Shown one piece after another: positions 1 through 9,167 of a stretch of DNA of 64,000 bases. Each line of letters starts with the position of its first letter. Within the stretch, counting starts at the first letter, position 1. The stretch comes from Colwellia psychrerythraea (GTDB lineage: Bacteria > Pseudomonadota > Gammaproteobacteria > Enterobacterales > Alteromonadaceae), in assembly GCF_000764185.1 (NCBI RefSeq), contig NZ_JQEC01000057.1, positions 62,001-126,000 on the forward strand. The letters are read 5' to 3'. The notes under the pieces were generated by a model. The model ran no database searches. It was given only the letters and a program-made list of their open reading frames with translations, and had not been told where the DNA came from. Made by a program: the position numbers and the translations under genes.

Positions 1-2
1 GC

Positions 3-926
3 CTAGCTATTAGCTTTTGGCAAGTGGTTAAAATGTGCCAACACCCGTTAAAAAATGGTAAACTTCGTATATTTCATGCTCGTCGTGTTGATGAAATGAT
101 TCAAGGTGTATTATTAAAATATCTTTTTAGAGCTAAAATTAAATTAGTTTTCAGCTCCGCCGCTCAACGTAAACGGGCGAAATTTACTTGCTGGTTAACA
201 AGCCGTATGGATGCGGTTATTGCTATGTGTAATGCCTCAGCCAGTTATTTAGAAAACCCTCCTAATACCATCATATATCACGGTGTTAATACCAATACCT
301 ATGCATCAAGCGTAGATAAGCAAAAAGCATGGCAATCCCTCGATTTATTATCGCCAGTTCAGGAAAAAGGTAAGCGCGGTATCGCCATCCTTGGGCGAGT
401 GAGAAAACAAAAAGGCGTGCACCTTTTTGTGCAAAGTTGTATTGAGTTGCTAAAAGATTATCCTGATTATACCGCCGTTATTGTTGGTGGTATTGCTACT
501 AAACATGAAAAATTCACTCAAGAGTTACGTGATAAAATTACCCAAGCTGGTTTGTCCCAGCGAATAGTTTTTGCTGGCGAACAAGATTTTGCCGATATTC
601 CTAAAATCTTTAGCAGCTTATCACTTGTTGTCGCTTTAAGTGAAAATGAAGGTTTTGGTTTAACTGTACTTGAAGCAATGAGTAGTGGCGCAGCAGTACT
701 TGCTAGCGAAGCTGGCGCATGGCCAGAAGTTATTCGTCAAGGGGTTGATGGTTATGTGGTACCGGTAAATGATTTAGCAGCAGTAAAAGAGAAAATGGCA
801 CTATTACTCAGTGATGAGGATAAACTTACCAAAATGGGACTTGCCGGTCGTCAACGCGTTGAAGAGCACTACTCGGTGGAGAGGGAAGCAAAAGAGCTAA
901 CCCATTTTCTAAAAACACTAGTGTAA
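3..926 (+). CDS. Glycosyltransferase family 4 (partial, 5' end missing)
   Basis: C-terminal part of a GT-B fold glycosyltransferase that transfers a sugar from a nucleotide-sugar donor, probably in surface polysaccharide or LPS core synthesis. The reading frame is open to the window edge, so the true start lies upstream; about 307 codons are visible. The early HARR segment is followed by a Rossmann-like half with an ILGRVRKQKG strand-loop, where donor binding normally begins. The GT4 signature EGFGLTVLE (E-x7-E) is intact, followed by a GAWPEV segment. No membrane helix is seen. It converges on tolC, and a bidirectional hairpin terminator lies between them. The family is secure; acceptor and sugar cannot be read from the sequence. 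Confidence 0.85.
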   Translation, partial: LAISFWQVVKMCQHPLKNGKLRIFHARRVDEMIQGVLLKYLFRAKIKLVFSSAAQRKRAKFTCWLTSRMDAVIAMCNASASYLENPPNTIIYHGVNTNTYASSVDKQKAWQSLDLLSPVQEKGKRGIAILGRVRKQKGVHLFVQSCIELLKDYPDYTAVIVGGIATKHEKFTQELRDKITQAGLSQRIVFAGEQDFADIPKIFSSLSLVVALSENEGFGLTVLEAMSSGAAVLASEAGAWPEVIRQGVDGYVVPVNDLAAVKEKMALLLSDEDKLTKMGLAGRQRVEEHYSVEREAKELTHFLKTLV

Positions 927-1014
927 TTCGATTATTGATTACTAGTAGACCCTAGGTATCGGATGTTATGTTCCCCCCCGCTTAAGCAACTTTAAGAATC
1001 AAAATTAATTTAAT

Positions 1015-1051
1015 AAAAAGCCCTAAGCAAGAGTATTGCTTAGGGCTTTTT
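1015..1051. terminator. Bidirectional rho-independent terminator
   Basis: A perfect inverted repeat with arms at 1015-1030 and 1036-1051 (GCCCTAAGCAA core), a 5-nt loop, an A-run on the left and a T-run on the right. It can terminate the glycosyltransferase transcript rightward and tolC leftward. Confidence 0.9.
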
Positions 1052-1067
1052 AAATATTTTTTAGTCT

Positions 1068-2411
1068 TTACTTAACTACCATCAAGCCTGAGTTGATGGA
1101 ACTTATATCTTCATCAGTGATGGTACCAGCAGCGCGTTTTAATAATAAAACGTTTTGAATATAGGCATAACGTGTTGATGATAGATTACGTTTCGCGTTA
1201 TATAAATTACGTGTGCTGTCTAATACATCAACAATGGTACGAGTACCCACTTCAAAACCCGCTTCTGTAGCTTCAAGTGCTTTTTGTGCACTTAATACTG
1301 ACTGCTCAAATGCTTTAATGGCTGAAATGGCGGCAATAACTGTGTTATAGGCATTACGTGTAGTACGCACCACACTACGATGAGTTAATGATAAATCTTG
1401 GCTGGCTAATACGAAGCTATTTTGTGCTTTACGCACTGAACTTTGAATTGCCCCACCTGAGTAAATTGGCACATTTAACTGCACACCAAGTGAATAACCA
1501 TTAATACCAGGGGCATCTATTGTTGGATTTATGCCGCGGGTTGATTCATCATCTTTACCACTGTAGCTTGCACCAAAATCTAATGTTGGGTAATGGCCCG
1601 AACGCGCTATATTGATATTATCCTGTGCGATATCAATACCTACTTTAGCGGTAATTAAATCGAGATTTTTAGCTTCTGCAGTAACTTGCCACTCATCAGC
1701 ACTATTAGGTATAGGCGTGCTAGTGCTAAAACGTTGCGTATTTAATATGCTGACATTACTTGGATAAGTGTTGGTAATTACACGTAACTCTTCTTCAGCT
1801 TGATAAATCGCATTTTCAGCACGAATTTCTTCAGTAACAGCACTATCAAATTGAGCTTGAGCTTCATACACATCGGTTATCGCGGTTAAGCCAACTGAAA
1901 AGCGTTGTTTAGTTTGCTCAAGTTGACGAGCAATCGCATCTTTTTCTGCTGTAGCAAAAACGAGATCATCTTTTGTACTCAATAAATCAAAATAAGCTTG
2001 AGTAACACGAGTGATTAAATCTTGCTTGGCAACTTGATAAGTCAAATCACTTTGATGCGCAGCTTTTTCAGCATTACCTAAACGTAACCAGCTATCATGA
2101 TGATAAAGCTGCATATTTAAGTTGGCGCCATACGTTAAACTTGAAAATTCGGTATTGACTACTGAGCCAGTATTAAAATCTTCTTGTTCGCCAGTGCTAT
2201 AACCACCAGTAAGGTTAATTTGTGGTAATAAAACTGATCTTGCTTGAACAATATCTTCTTTTACAATCATAAACTGTGCTTGTGATTTTAGTACCACAGG
2301 GTCGTTTAATAACGCTTGTTGATAAACTGTAAGTAAATCATCGGCTTGGGCGTGTGTGCTGCTAATAGCCGCAGTTATCGCTATAATTAGAGTGCTTAGT
2401 GTTTTATTCAT
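1068..2411 (-). CDS. tolC: Outer membrane channel protein TolC
   Basis: Outer membrane exit duct for tripartite efflux pumps and type I secretion. It has 447 residues with a signal peptide (about 1-23, cleaved near THAQA) and two OEP repeats that form the alpha-helical periplasmic barrel, typical TolC length and organisation. Its position beside nudF-yqiB-cpdA-yqiA-parE matches the Escherichia coli neighbourhood, which strongly supports orthology. It is divergent from nudF with a 143-bp intergenic region that must hold both promoters. Two HlyD-type adaptor genes in this window (7763 and 30288) encode potential partners, though pairing is inference. Confidence 0.93.
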   Translation of the reverse strand: MNKTLSTLIIAITAAISSTHAQADDLLTVYQQALLNDPVVLKSQAQFMIVKEDIVQARSVLLPQINLTGGYSTGEQEDFNTGSVVNTEFSSLTYGANLNMQLYHHDSWLRLGNAEKAAHQSDLTYQVAKQDLITRVTQAYFDLLSTKDDLVFATAEKDAIARQLEQTKQRFSVGLTAITDVYEAQAQFDSAVTEEIRAENAIYQAEEELRVITNTYPSNVSILNTQRFSTSTPIPNSADEWQVTAEAKNLDLITAKVGIDIAQDNINIARSGHYPTLDFGASYSGKDDESTRGINPTIDAPGINGYSLGVQLNVPIYSGGAIQSSVRKAQNSFVLASQDLSLTHRSVVRTTRNAYNTVIAAISAIKAFEQSVLSAQKALEATEAGFEVGTRTIVDVLDSTRNLYNAKRNLSSTRYAYIQNVLLLKRAAGTITDEDISSINSGLMVVK

Positions 2412-2554
2412 GAGTAAGGAATTCCTTGGGTGTATTACTCTTGTTATTCATGTATTGATATTAGTTGGTAGAGTATCCTACATGGATTTTTAAATTAACC
2501 AAATAAAATAACTGTTTACTAGTGTAACAAATTATTTTACAAAAGAGATTTTCG

Positions 2555-3199
2555 ATGAAAAGTAATACAAATAAGCCATTAGCTTTGTTGCAATTTGGAA
2601 ATGAGCAAATGACTTTGCACTCGGTTGATACTAAGTATCAGGGCTTTTTTAAAATGAATGAATACACACTGCAACATAAGCTGTTTTCGGGGCAGAAAAG
2701 TCAGATCTTCACTCGAGAGGTATTTGAACGCGGTGATGCTGTAGTTGTTATGCCGTATGATGTACAGCGTGACAAAATATTACTTATAGAGCAATTTAGA
2801 CCAGGTGCAATTAGGGGAGCTGACAGCCCTTGGTTATTAGAGTTTATTGCGGGCATGTTTGATGATAATGAAAGCCCGGTTGAGGTCGCTATACGAGAGG
2901 CTAAAGAGGAAGCTAATATCAGTCTTAGTGCCGATAACTTACAACCGATTATGCAATACCTTTCGAGCCCAGGCGGAATGAGTGAGCGAATTCACCTATA
3001 TTTAGCACATTTTGATAGTGAAAATGTAACTTCTGGTGCTGTTTATGGCCTGCCAGAAGAAAATGAAGACATACTGTTACATCTGGTTAGCCGTAACTGT
3101 GCTTTCGATTTATTAGCGAAAGGTAAAATCACTAACGCAGCCACTATTATCGGGTTACAATGGCTGGCAATGAACTATCAATCGCTCTCTTCAAAATAA
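2555..3199 (+). CDS. nudF: ADP-ribose pyrophosphatase (Nudix hydrolase)
   Basis: Hydrolyses ADP-ribose to AMP and ribose 5-phosphate, removing a reactive NAD breakdown product. The 214-residue protein carries a Nudix box around residues 97-119 that reads G-x5-E-x7-REAKEEA, so the catalytic REx2EE glutamates are present. An N-terminal extension precedes the Nudix fold, as in E. coli NudF. It is first in the run nudF-yqiB-cpdA-yqiA-parE, whose order is conserved with enterobacteria. An AAGAG stretch lies upstream of the ATG. Confidence 0.92.
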   Translation: MKSNTNKPLALLQFGNEQMTLHSVDTKYQGFFKMNEYTLQHKLFSGQKSQIFTREVFERGDAVVVMPYDVQRDKILLIEQFRPGAIRGADSPWLLEFIAGMFDDNESPVEVAIREAKEEANISLSADNLQPIMQYLSSPGGMSERIHLYLAHFDSENVTSGAVYGLPEENEDILLHLVSRNCAFDLLAKGKITNAATIIGLQWLAMNYQSLSSK

Positions 3200-3265
3200 G
3201 TAGGCTTTATATAGTACGACCATTGAAGGTATCAGTTTAAAAAAATTAGTAGTTAAGAGGCATTT

Positions 3266-3760
3266 ATGAGTTTTTTTCCTAATAGGGCATTAGTTAACGG
3301 CACTAGAAAAAGTTACCAACCTAACCTAGTTAGTTTAATGACTTTGTGTGCCAACAACTATATGTTATTGCTCAGAGTGTTAGCAGATAAAGCAGCTACA
3401 GGGGAAACTCGTCACTTTTTTATCAGTGATTTCCTCTCATATAATGTGACTATATTGGAGGTTACTCGTTATACCTCGCTAATAAGTTTTGAGCAGGAAA
3501 GTTTAAATTTCGCGTTTAAAAATATTCCAGACACTATCGCTAGCGCTTTACATCCGCGTATGACCATTCGTTTATATCACGACGCTCGTATGACGGAGGT
3601 GCTTTCTACCCAAGATATCAGACAAGTAAAGCCACGCTACGATTACCCAAATAGCCAAATGCATCAACAAGATGAAAAACAACAAACTAACCAGTTTTTA
3701 AATGAGTGGTTACATTTATGTTTACGTTTAGGGCAGGTGAATGTTGAGTTACAATCTTAA
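3266..3760 (+). CDS. yqiB: DUF1249 family protein YqiB
   Basis: A 164-residue soluble protein of the DUF1249/YqiB family, conserved between nudF and cpdA in many gammaproteobacteria. The YQPNLVSLMTLCANNY segment near residues 17-32 is characteristic. No catalytic motif, signal peptide or membrane segment is visible. The role is unknown; only the neighbourhood conservation suggests a link with nucleotide or cAMP turnover. The ATG follows an AAGAGG ribosome-binding site. Confidence 0.88.
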   Translation: MSFFPNRALVNGTRKSYQPNLVSLMTLCANNYMLLLRVLADKAATGETRHFFISDFLSYNVTILEVTRYTSLISFEQESLNFAFKNIPDTIASALHPRMTIRLYHDARMTEVLSTQDIRQVKPRYDYPNSQMHQQDEKQQTNQFLNEWLHLCLRLGQVNVELQS

Positions 3761-3778
3761 TATATGAACGGTTAACTT

Positions 3779-4663
3779 ATGCACTCTATTGAATCTTATC
3801 CTAAAAGCAATAAACCTATCGTTTTGGCGCAAATAAGCGATAGCCATTTGTTTGCCTCAATTGATAGTTTGCATCACGGGCATAATGTTCTAGCGAACCT
3901 TAAAAAAGTCTTATTAAGCATTTGCCAAAATCCAGTAATTGACTCCATCGTCTTTACCGGTGATTTAACTCAAGATCACAGTGAACAGTCTTACCAAAAT
4001 TTTGTGGATTGTGTTCATGAGTGTGATGTTTGTGTGCCTATTTATTATTTAGCGGGCAATCATGACGAACCAGAATTATTGGATAAATATTTTTCCAAGT
4101 CACCCTTTCAAGCGGATAAAACATTAAACTTGCCTCAGTGGCAAGTGCAATTAATTGATAGCAAAAGTGAGACTCCAGCGGGACATGTTAGTGAACAGGC
4201 TTTAGGAGAATTAAAGGACGCTATCAAGGCAGATAAACATCAGCTAGTGATGATGCATCATCATCCCATAGATGTAGGCTATTTTATTGATAAACATGGC
4301 TTACAAAATCAAACTGGCTTTTGGCAAGTTATTGATTGTTTTGATAATGTTAAAGCTATCGCTTGCGGCCATGTGCATAGTGCTATTCAGCTAAGCTATC
4401 CATTAGATATACCTTTAGAAACAGCATTAGTTGAACCGCTAGTCGATGCCCTAGTGATATCACCGAATAAATCACTCAGTCAGCAAGGGACTCAAAAGGT
4501 AGATAAGGTTAAAGAGCCAGTAACTTTATATACTTGTCCGGCGACATCAATACAATTTGACCCAAGTGTTGATGGCGTTGCTGCTTTAGATAAAGGACCA
4601 GGTTATCGATTATTTCACTTGTTTGCTAATGGAAAGATAGCTACCGATGTCATTTATTTATAA
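3779..4663 (+). CDS. cpdA: 3',5'-cyclic AMP phosphodiesterase
   Basis: Degrades cAMP to 5'-AMP and so tunes CRP-dependent regulation. The calcineurin-like metallophosphoesterase motifs are all present in order: SDSH (metal site 1), TGDLTQD, AGNHDE, MMHHHP and CGHVHS. At 294 residues it is slightly longer than E. coli CpdA (275); the extra length is a polar insert around residues 215-250 (near KSLSQQGTQKVDKVKEP), after the GHVH motif. It sits 18 bp after yqiB. There is no signal peptide, so the protein is cytoplasmic. Confidence 0.92.
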   Translation: MHSIESYPKSNKPIVLAQISDSHLFASIDSLHHGHNVLANLKKVLLSICQNPVIDSIVFTGDLTQDHSEQSYQNFVDCVHECDVCVPIYYLAGNHDEPELLDKYFSKSPFQADKTLNLPQWQVQLIDSKSETPAGHVSEQALGELKDAIKADKHQLVMMHHHPIDVGYFIDKHGLQNQTGFWQVIDCFDNVKAIACGHVHSAIQLSYPLDIPLETALVEPLVDALVISPNKSLSQQGTQKVDKVKEPVTLYTCPATSIQFDPSVDGVAALDKGPGYRLFHLFANGKIATDVIYL

Positions 4664-4713
4664 TAAATCCTCTCGCTTTGCTTCACAACAACCTGATATG
4701 AGCTGCAAATATA

Positions 4714-5307
4714 ATGAAAAAAAACATTCTCTACATCCATGGTTTTAACTCTTCACCTTTGTCGATAAAAGCTGAGCAAACTCGACAGTATTTAGCTGAC
4801 AATTTTCCTGATATAGACTTTTTTTGCCCGCAATTGGTATCAACACCAGAAGGAGCTATTGCTCAGTTAGAGCATCTTATTGAAAACCACTGTTTGAATA
4901 CAAAATGGTATTTAATAGGTTCTTCTTTAGGTGGTTATTTTGCTAGTTATTTGACGATAAAGTACAACTGTTTAGCCGTATTGGTGAATCCAGCGATAAG
5001 ACCTTATGAATTATTGCATGATTATATTGGTGAACAAGTAAACCCTTATACCCAAGAAGTATATCAAGTTACCGGAGATCATCTCCGACAACTACAAGTT
5101 TTAGAGCAGGCGATGCCAACAATTGATTGTCAGCAAAAAAATAATTACCTTGTTATGGTACAAACGGGTGATGAAGTGTTAAATTACCAACAAGCTGTGG
5201 AAAAATATCAACATTGTCGATTAATAGTACAGCGAGGTGGCGATCATAGCTTTATCGGTTTTGATAAGTGCTTAGCTACTATTTTTGACTTTTTCCAACT
5301 TGATTGA
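4714..5307 (+). CDS. yqiA: YqiA family alpha/beta-hydrolase esterase
   Basis: Small single-domain esterase of the UPF0227/YqiA family, 197 residues. The oxyanion segment YIHGFNSSP near the N-terminus, the nucleophile elbow GSSLGG around residue 68-73, and a C-terminal GGDH with the catalytic histidine are visible; the acid is probably the D of QTGDEV. E. coli YqiA acts on short acyl and palmitoyl-CoA substrates; the physiological substrate here is unknown. It lies directly before parE, as in E. coli. Confidence 0.9.
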   Translation: MKKNILYIHGFNSSPLSIKAEQTRQYLADNFPDIDFFCPQLVSTPEGAIAQLEHLIENHCLNTKWYLIGSSLGGYFASYLTIKYNCLAVLVNPAIRPYELLHDYIGEQVNPYTQEVYQVTGDHLRQLQVLEQAMPTIDCQQKNNYLVMVQTGDEVLNYQQAVEKYQHCRLIVQRGGDHSFIGFDKCLATIFDFFQLD

Positions 5308-5393
5308 CCACCAATCACATTAGTCATATCTGATATGTGGTTGCTAATACTATAATACTTAACCCTTTTAACCGCGATTAAAATGAGCTTCAA

Positions 5394-7286
5394 ATGACTG
5401 ACCAATACAACTCCGACTCCATTGAAGTACTTAGTGGCTTAGATCCTGTACGCCATCGTCCAGGCATGTATACCGACACTAGTCGTCCAAATCATATCGG
5501 CCAAGAAGTTATCGATAACTCTGTGGACGAGGCGCTTGCAGGACATGCACAAAATATCACGGTAACGTTAGATAAAGATCAATCATTAGAAATAATTGAT
5601 GATGGCCGTGGCATGCCTACCGATATTCATCCTGAAGAAGGGGTTTCCGGGGTTGAACTTATCTTTTGTAAGTTGCATGCGGGTGGTAAGTTTTCCAATA
5701 AAAACTATCAATTTTCAGGTGGTTTACATGGCGTTGGCATCTCTGTAGTAAATGCTTTATCTACCCGTGTTGATGTTAGCGTTCGAAGAGACAGTAAAGT
5801 CTATGAAATGGCTTTTGAAAATGGTTATAAAGTTGAAGAGCTAAGAGAAACAGGTACAGTCGGAAAACGAAATACTGGTACAAGAGTAAAGTTTTGGCCT
5901 GATCCTAAATACTTTGACAGCCCTAAATTCTCAGCTCGTCGCTTAGTGCACTTACTTAAAGCTAAAGCCGTTTTATGTCCAGGTTTAACTATAAAATTTA
6001 ATGATAAAAATGAAGATAAAAAATATGAGTGGTGTTATGAAGATGGTCTTACCGATTATTTAATAGACTCTGTAAAAGATTATATCTCTTTGCCTGAGCA
6101 GCCTTTTGTTGGTAGTTTTACCTCACAACATGAAGCGGCTGATTGGGCGGTTACTTGGTTAACCGAAGGCGGTGAAAGCGTAGGCGAAAGTTATGTTAAC
6201 TTAATTCCTACTATTTCCGGTGGTACTCATGTTAATGGTATGCGCCAGGGATTGCTTGAGTCGATGCGAGAATTTTGTGAATTCCGTAATATTTTACCGC
6301 GCGGGGTAAAATTAACCCCAGATGATATTTGGGATAAATGTAGTTATATCTTATCAATTAAGATGCAAGACCCACAATTTGCTGGTCAGACTAAAGAACG
6401 ATTATCGTCACGTCAGTGTGCGGCTTTTGTTACTGGTGTGGTAAAAGATTCTTTTAGTTTGTGGCTAAATGAGCATACAGATAAAGCTGAGTTATTGGCA
6501 GAGTTTTGTCTCAGCAATGCGCAAAAACGTATGCGCGCCAGTAAGAAGGTGGTAAGGAAAAAAATCACTCAAGGCCCCGCTTTACCCGGGAAATTAACTG
6601 ATTGTGGTAGTCAAGATTTAGCCCGTACTGAGTTGTTTTTAGTGGAAGGTGATTCAGCTGGCGGTAGTGCTAAACAAGCGCGAGATCGTGAATTTCAAGC
6701 GATTATGCCGTTGCGTGGTAAAATCCTAAATACTTGGGAAGTCGACTCAGGGCAAATCCTCGCCTCACAAGAGGTACATGATATTTCAGTAGCCTTGGGT
6801 ATTGATCCCGACTCCGATGATTTATCTGAGTTACGTTACGGTAAAATTTGTATCTTAGCGGATGCCGATTCGGACGGACTGCATATCGCTACATTATTGT
6901 GCGCCTTATTCACTCAACACTTTTTACCTTTAGTGCAAGCTGGTCATGTTTATGTAGCTATGCCGCCATTGTATCGCATAGATATTGGTAAGGAAGTCTA
7001 TTATGCCCTAGATGAAGCTGAAAAAGATGGCGTATTAGATCGAATTGAAGCGGAGAAAAAGCGTGGTAAAGTTAACGTACAGCGCTTTAAAGGTTTGGGT
7101 GAGATGAACCCGCTACAGTTACGTGAAACTACCATGGACCCGAATACTCGCCGTTTAGTGCAGTTAACTGCTCTTGAAGATGAACATGCCGAAACTATGG
7201 AGTTGATGGATATGTTGTTATCGAAAAAACGCAGCCCGGATAGAAAAGAATGGTTACAGAGTAAGGGTGATCTTGCCATTGTATAA
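5394..7286 (+). CDS. parE: DNA topoisomerase IV subunit B
   Basis: ATPase subunit of topoisomerase IV, which decatenates daughter chromosomes with ParC. The 630-residue length is normal. The GHKL ATPase is shown by DNSVDEAL, DDGRGMP and GLHGVG; the transducer domain follows; the TOPRIM domain shows LVEGDSAGG and ADADSDG. The C-terminal QRFKGLGEMN segment is typical for type IIA B subunits. parC is not next to it but 7.5 kb downstream on the same strand, separated by accessory genes. Confidence 0.97.
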   Translation: MTDQYNSDSIEVLSGLDPVRHRPGMYTDTSRPNHIGQEVIDNSVDEALAGHAQNITVTLDKDQSLEIIDDGRGMPTDIHPEEGVSGVELIFCKLHAGGKFSNKNYQFSGGLHGVGISVVNALSTRVDVSVRRDSKVYEMAFENGYKVEELRETGTVGKRNTGTRVKFWPDPKYFDSPKFSARRLVHLLKAKAVLCPGLTIKFNDKNEDKKYEWCYEDGLTDYLIDSVKDYISLPEQPFVGSFTSQHEAADWAVTWLTEGGESVGESYVNLIPTISGGTHVNGMRQGLLESMREFCEFRNILPRGVKLTPDDIWDKCSYILSIKMQDPQFAGQTKERLSSRQCAAFVTGVVKDSFSLWLNEHTDKAELLAEFCLSNAQKRMRASKKVVRKKITQGPALPGKLTDCGSQDLARTELFLVEGDSAGGSAKQARDREFQAIMPLRGKILNTWEVDSGQILASQEVHDISVALGIDPDSDDLSELRYGKICILADADSDGLHIATLLCALFTQHFLPLVQAGHVYVAMPPLYRIDIGKEVYYALDEAEKDGVLDRIEAEKKRGKVNVQRFKGLGEMNPLQLRETTMDPNTRRLVQLTALEDEHAETMELMDMLLSKKRSPDRKEWLQSKGDLAIV

Positions 7287-7287
7287 G

Positions 7288-7314
7288 GTCTAGGCGTTCA
7301 ATGAACTCCTAGAC
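7288..7314. other. Hairpin after parE
   Basis: Inverted repeat GTCTAGG-C-GTTC / GAAC-T-CCTAGAC with a 3-nt loop and one C/T mismatch, starting 2 bp after the parE stop. There is no T-run, so it may protect the parE mRNA 3' end or be a weak terminator. Confidence 0.5.
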
Positions 7315-7362
7315 AATAAATTTGAAAATACAACTAAAACTATATGAAATAGGGACATGGAA

Positions 7363-7761
7363 ATGGACATGGAAATTGAGCATATTCCGGGGTATTTAGC
7401 CGGTGCTAATAGTGATCCTCTAATGGTTGTTATGGCTGTTATTTTGGTGGTTGCGATATTGATTGGTGGCGTTTTATATTTCAAGTTACATGCAGTGCCA
7501 GAGCATATTGCCCATGGAAAAAATCATACTCAAATACAGTTGATTGCCATATTAACTATTTTAGCTTTATTTACCCACAACAATATATTTTGGGTCGCAG
7601 CGCTAGTATTAGCGGTGGTTGAACTCCCCGATTTTTTAGCTCCATTGAAGTCTATAGCTAAGTCTTTAGAAATAATCGCTAAAGCTAAAGACTCGACAGA
7701 AAAACAAGCTTGCCCAGAGCAGCCCTCAGCAGAGCAGGTGAGTAACAAGGAGAGCAACTAA
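7363..7761 (+). CDS. Small inner membrane protein paired with HlyD-like adaptor
   Basis: About 132 residues with two predicted membrane helices, one near PLMVVMAVILVVAILIGGVLY and one near HNNIFWVAALVLAVVEL, and a charged cytoplasmic C-terminal tail rich in K, E and Q. Three in-frame ATGs lie at 7357, 7363 and 7369; an AGGGA ribosome-binding site at 7351-7355 fits 7363 best. It ends 1 bp before the next gene, so the two are almost certainly one operon. The layout resembles E. coli YibI-YibH (small membrane protein plus HlyD-family protein), but the family match is not certain. Function unknown, probably a membrane partner of the adaptor. Confidence 0.75.
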   Translation: MDMEIEHIPGYLAGANSDPLMVVMAVILVVAILIGGVLYFKLHAVPEHIAHGKNHTQIQLIAILTILALFTHNNIFWVAALVLAVVELPDFLAPLKSIAKSLEIIAKAKDSTEKQACPEQPSAEQVSNKESN

Positions 7762-7762
7762 C

Positions 7763-9004
7763 ATGTTAGAAGTACTTTTATGTTCACTTTTTACCATCCT
7801 TCCGGATTATTTATTTAGAAAATACCACCAAGGCAAGACTTGGGGCAAAGAGATTACCTTCTTCACTATGTGGTATGAACTTCGTTGGGGGATATCTGCC
7901 TGTACTATTTTAGCCATCTCACTGGTTACTTTAATCTTTTATTATCATCCATCGACCACTAATGCTACGCCAATGTTTCGAACTGTATCGATAATGCCTG
8001 AAAAAAGTGGCCGGGTGCAGCATGTTTTTGTTGAGAATCATCAGCAAGTGAAAGCGGGAACAGCACTTTTTAGCATGTATGATGAATCTCAAGTGGCAGC
8101 TATTGAGGGGGCGCAAGCACAAGTTCAGCAAGTTGAGGCTGAGTTTGTTACCGCTTATGCACAACATGCAGTGACGATAAGTGTGGTTGAAAGGGATAAG
8201 AGTGCTTACCTACGTTCGCAACATGAGTACGATAGAAAAAAGAAGTTATCACTACAAGGTAATAATATTATCAGTGAAAGTGAGGTACAAAAATTAGCGG
8301 ATACTGTGGCAATGCAACAAGCGACGTTGTCAGCTTCGCTCGCTAATCAGGCTGCAGCACAAGGTGTTTTAGACACTATTCTGCCAGCTAAAAGGGCCAG
8401 TGCCATAGAAACTTTAGAGTCGGTGATTGTTGATAAAGCTAAAAGGACAATTTATGCCCGTATTGATGGCGAATTACAACAATTTGCCTTACAGCCGGGA
8501 GATTTTGTTAATCCTATGATTCGCGCTGCGGGTATTCTTGTACCAACTACCGGTGAGGCTTCTGGAAAAGAAGCAGTACAAGCGGGTTTTAATCAGTTAA
8601 CGGCTAATGTCATTAAGGTGGGAACTTTTGCTGAAATTACCTGTATGTCAAAACCTTTCACTATCATACCTATGAAGGTGGCTAGCGTGCAAAGTGTTAT
8701 TGCTACAGGACAAGTAAGGGCAGTTGAGACCTTGTTGGATATACAAGAAAGGGCAAGACCGGGTACGTTAACAGTAAAATTGGTGCCTTTATATGAAGGT
8801 GGGCTTGATGGTGTTATACCAGGCACAAAATGTATAGCTAATGCATATAGTTATCATCATGAATTAATTAATAGCGGTACGCTGAGCGCTACAGAATCAA
8901 TCTACCTACATATGGTTGATACTGTAGGAATTGTTCATGCCATTATCCTAAGAATGCAAGCCTTACTGTTGCCGGTAAAAGGATTAGTCTTTTCAGGCAA
9001 TTAA
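7763..9004 (+). CDS. HlyD/YibH family membrane fusion protein
   Basis: Periplasmic adaptor-like protein of 413 residues. The N-terminal part (1-45) is followed by a membrane anchor around residues 49-68 (LAISLVTLIFYYHP). A biotinyl-lipoyl half-motif (GRVQHVFVENHQQVKAGTALF) precedes an alpha-helical hairpin of about residues 110-220, then the second half-motif and a beta-barrel-like C-terminal half. Start follows AAGGAGAG with good spacing. Unlike classical pump adaptors, no ABC, RND or MFS transporter follows; only the small membrane protein precedes it. Adaptor fold is confident; cargo is unknown. Confidence 0.8.
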   Translation: MLEVLLCSLFTILPDYLFRKYHQGKTWGKEITFFTMWYELRWGISACTILAISLVTLIFYYHPSTTNATPMFRTVSIMPEKSGRVQHVFVENHQQVKAGTALFSMYDESQVAAIEGAQAQVQQVEAEFVTAYAQHAVTISVVERDKSAYLRSQHEYDRKKKLSLQGNNIISESEVQKLADTVAMQQATLSASLANQAAAQGVLDTILPAKRASAIETLESVIVDKAKRTIYARIDGELQQFALQPGDFVNPMIRAAGILVPTTGEASGKEAVQAGFNQLTANVIKVGTFAEITCMSKPFTIIPMKVASVQSVIATGQVRAVETLLDIQERARPGTLTVKLVPLYEGGLDGVIPGTKCIANAYSYHHELINSGTLSATESIYLHMVDTVGIVHAIILRMQALLLPVKGLVFSGN

Positions 9005-9071
9005 ATAATAAAGTTCAACAGTTAACTTTGTCATAAAAGTGTAATCTAGCTGTAATATAGTTAATTTAGAT

Positions 9072-9099
9072 AAATCCTCTTTAGTAGAGGATTTTTTTT
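9072..9099 (+). terminator. Rho-independent terminator after HlyD-like gene
   Basis: AAATCCTCT (9072-9080), 5-nt loop, AGAGGATTT (9086-9094) followed by a run of T. It separates the adaptor operon from the GAPDH-arsJ pair. Confidence 0.85.
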
Positions 9100-9119
9100 G
9101 TGTTTTTCAGATCGACTAT

Positions 9120-9148
9120 TTGCTGAAAATAATTAAGGCAAATACGAT
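9120..9148 (+). promoter_or_regulatory. Candidate sigma-70 promoter of GAPDH-arsJ
   Basis: TTGCTG (9120-9125), 17-bp spacer, TACGAT (9143-9148), located just after the preceding terminator and about 20 bp before the start codon. No obvious ArsR-type operator was recognised nearby, and no arsR gene is in the window. Confidence 0.4.
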
Positions 9149-9167
9149 AAAGATAAGAGTTGGGTAA

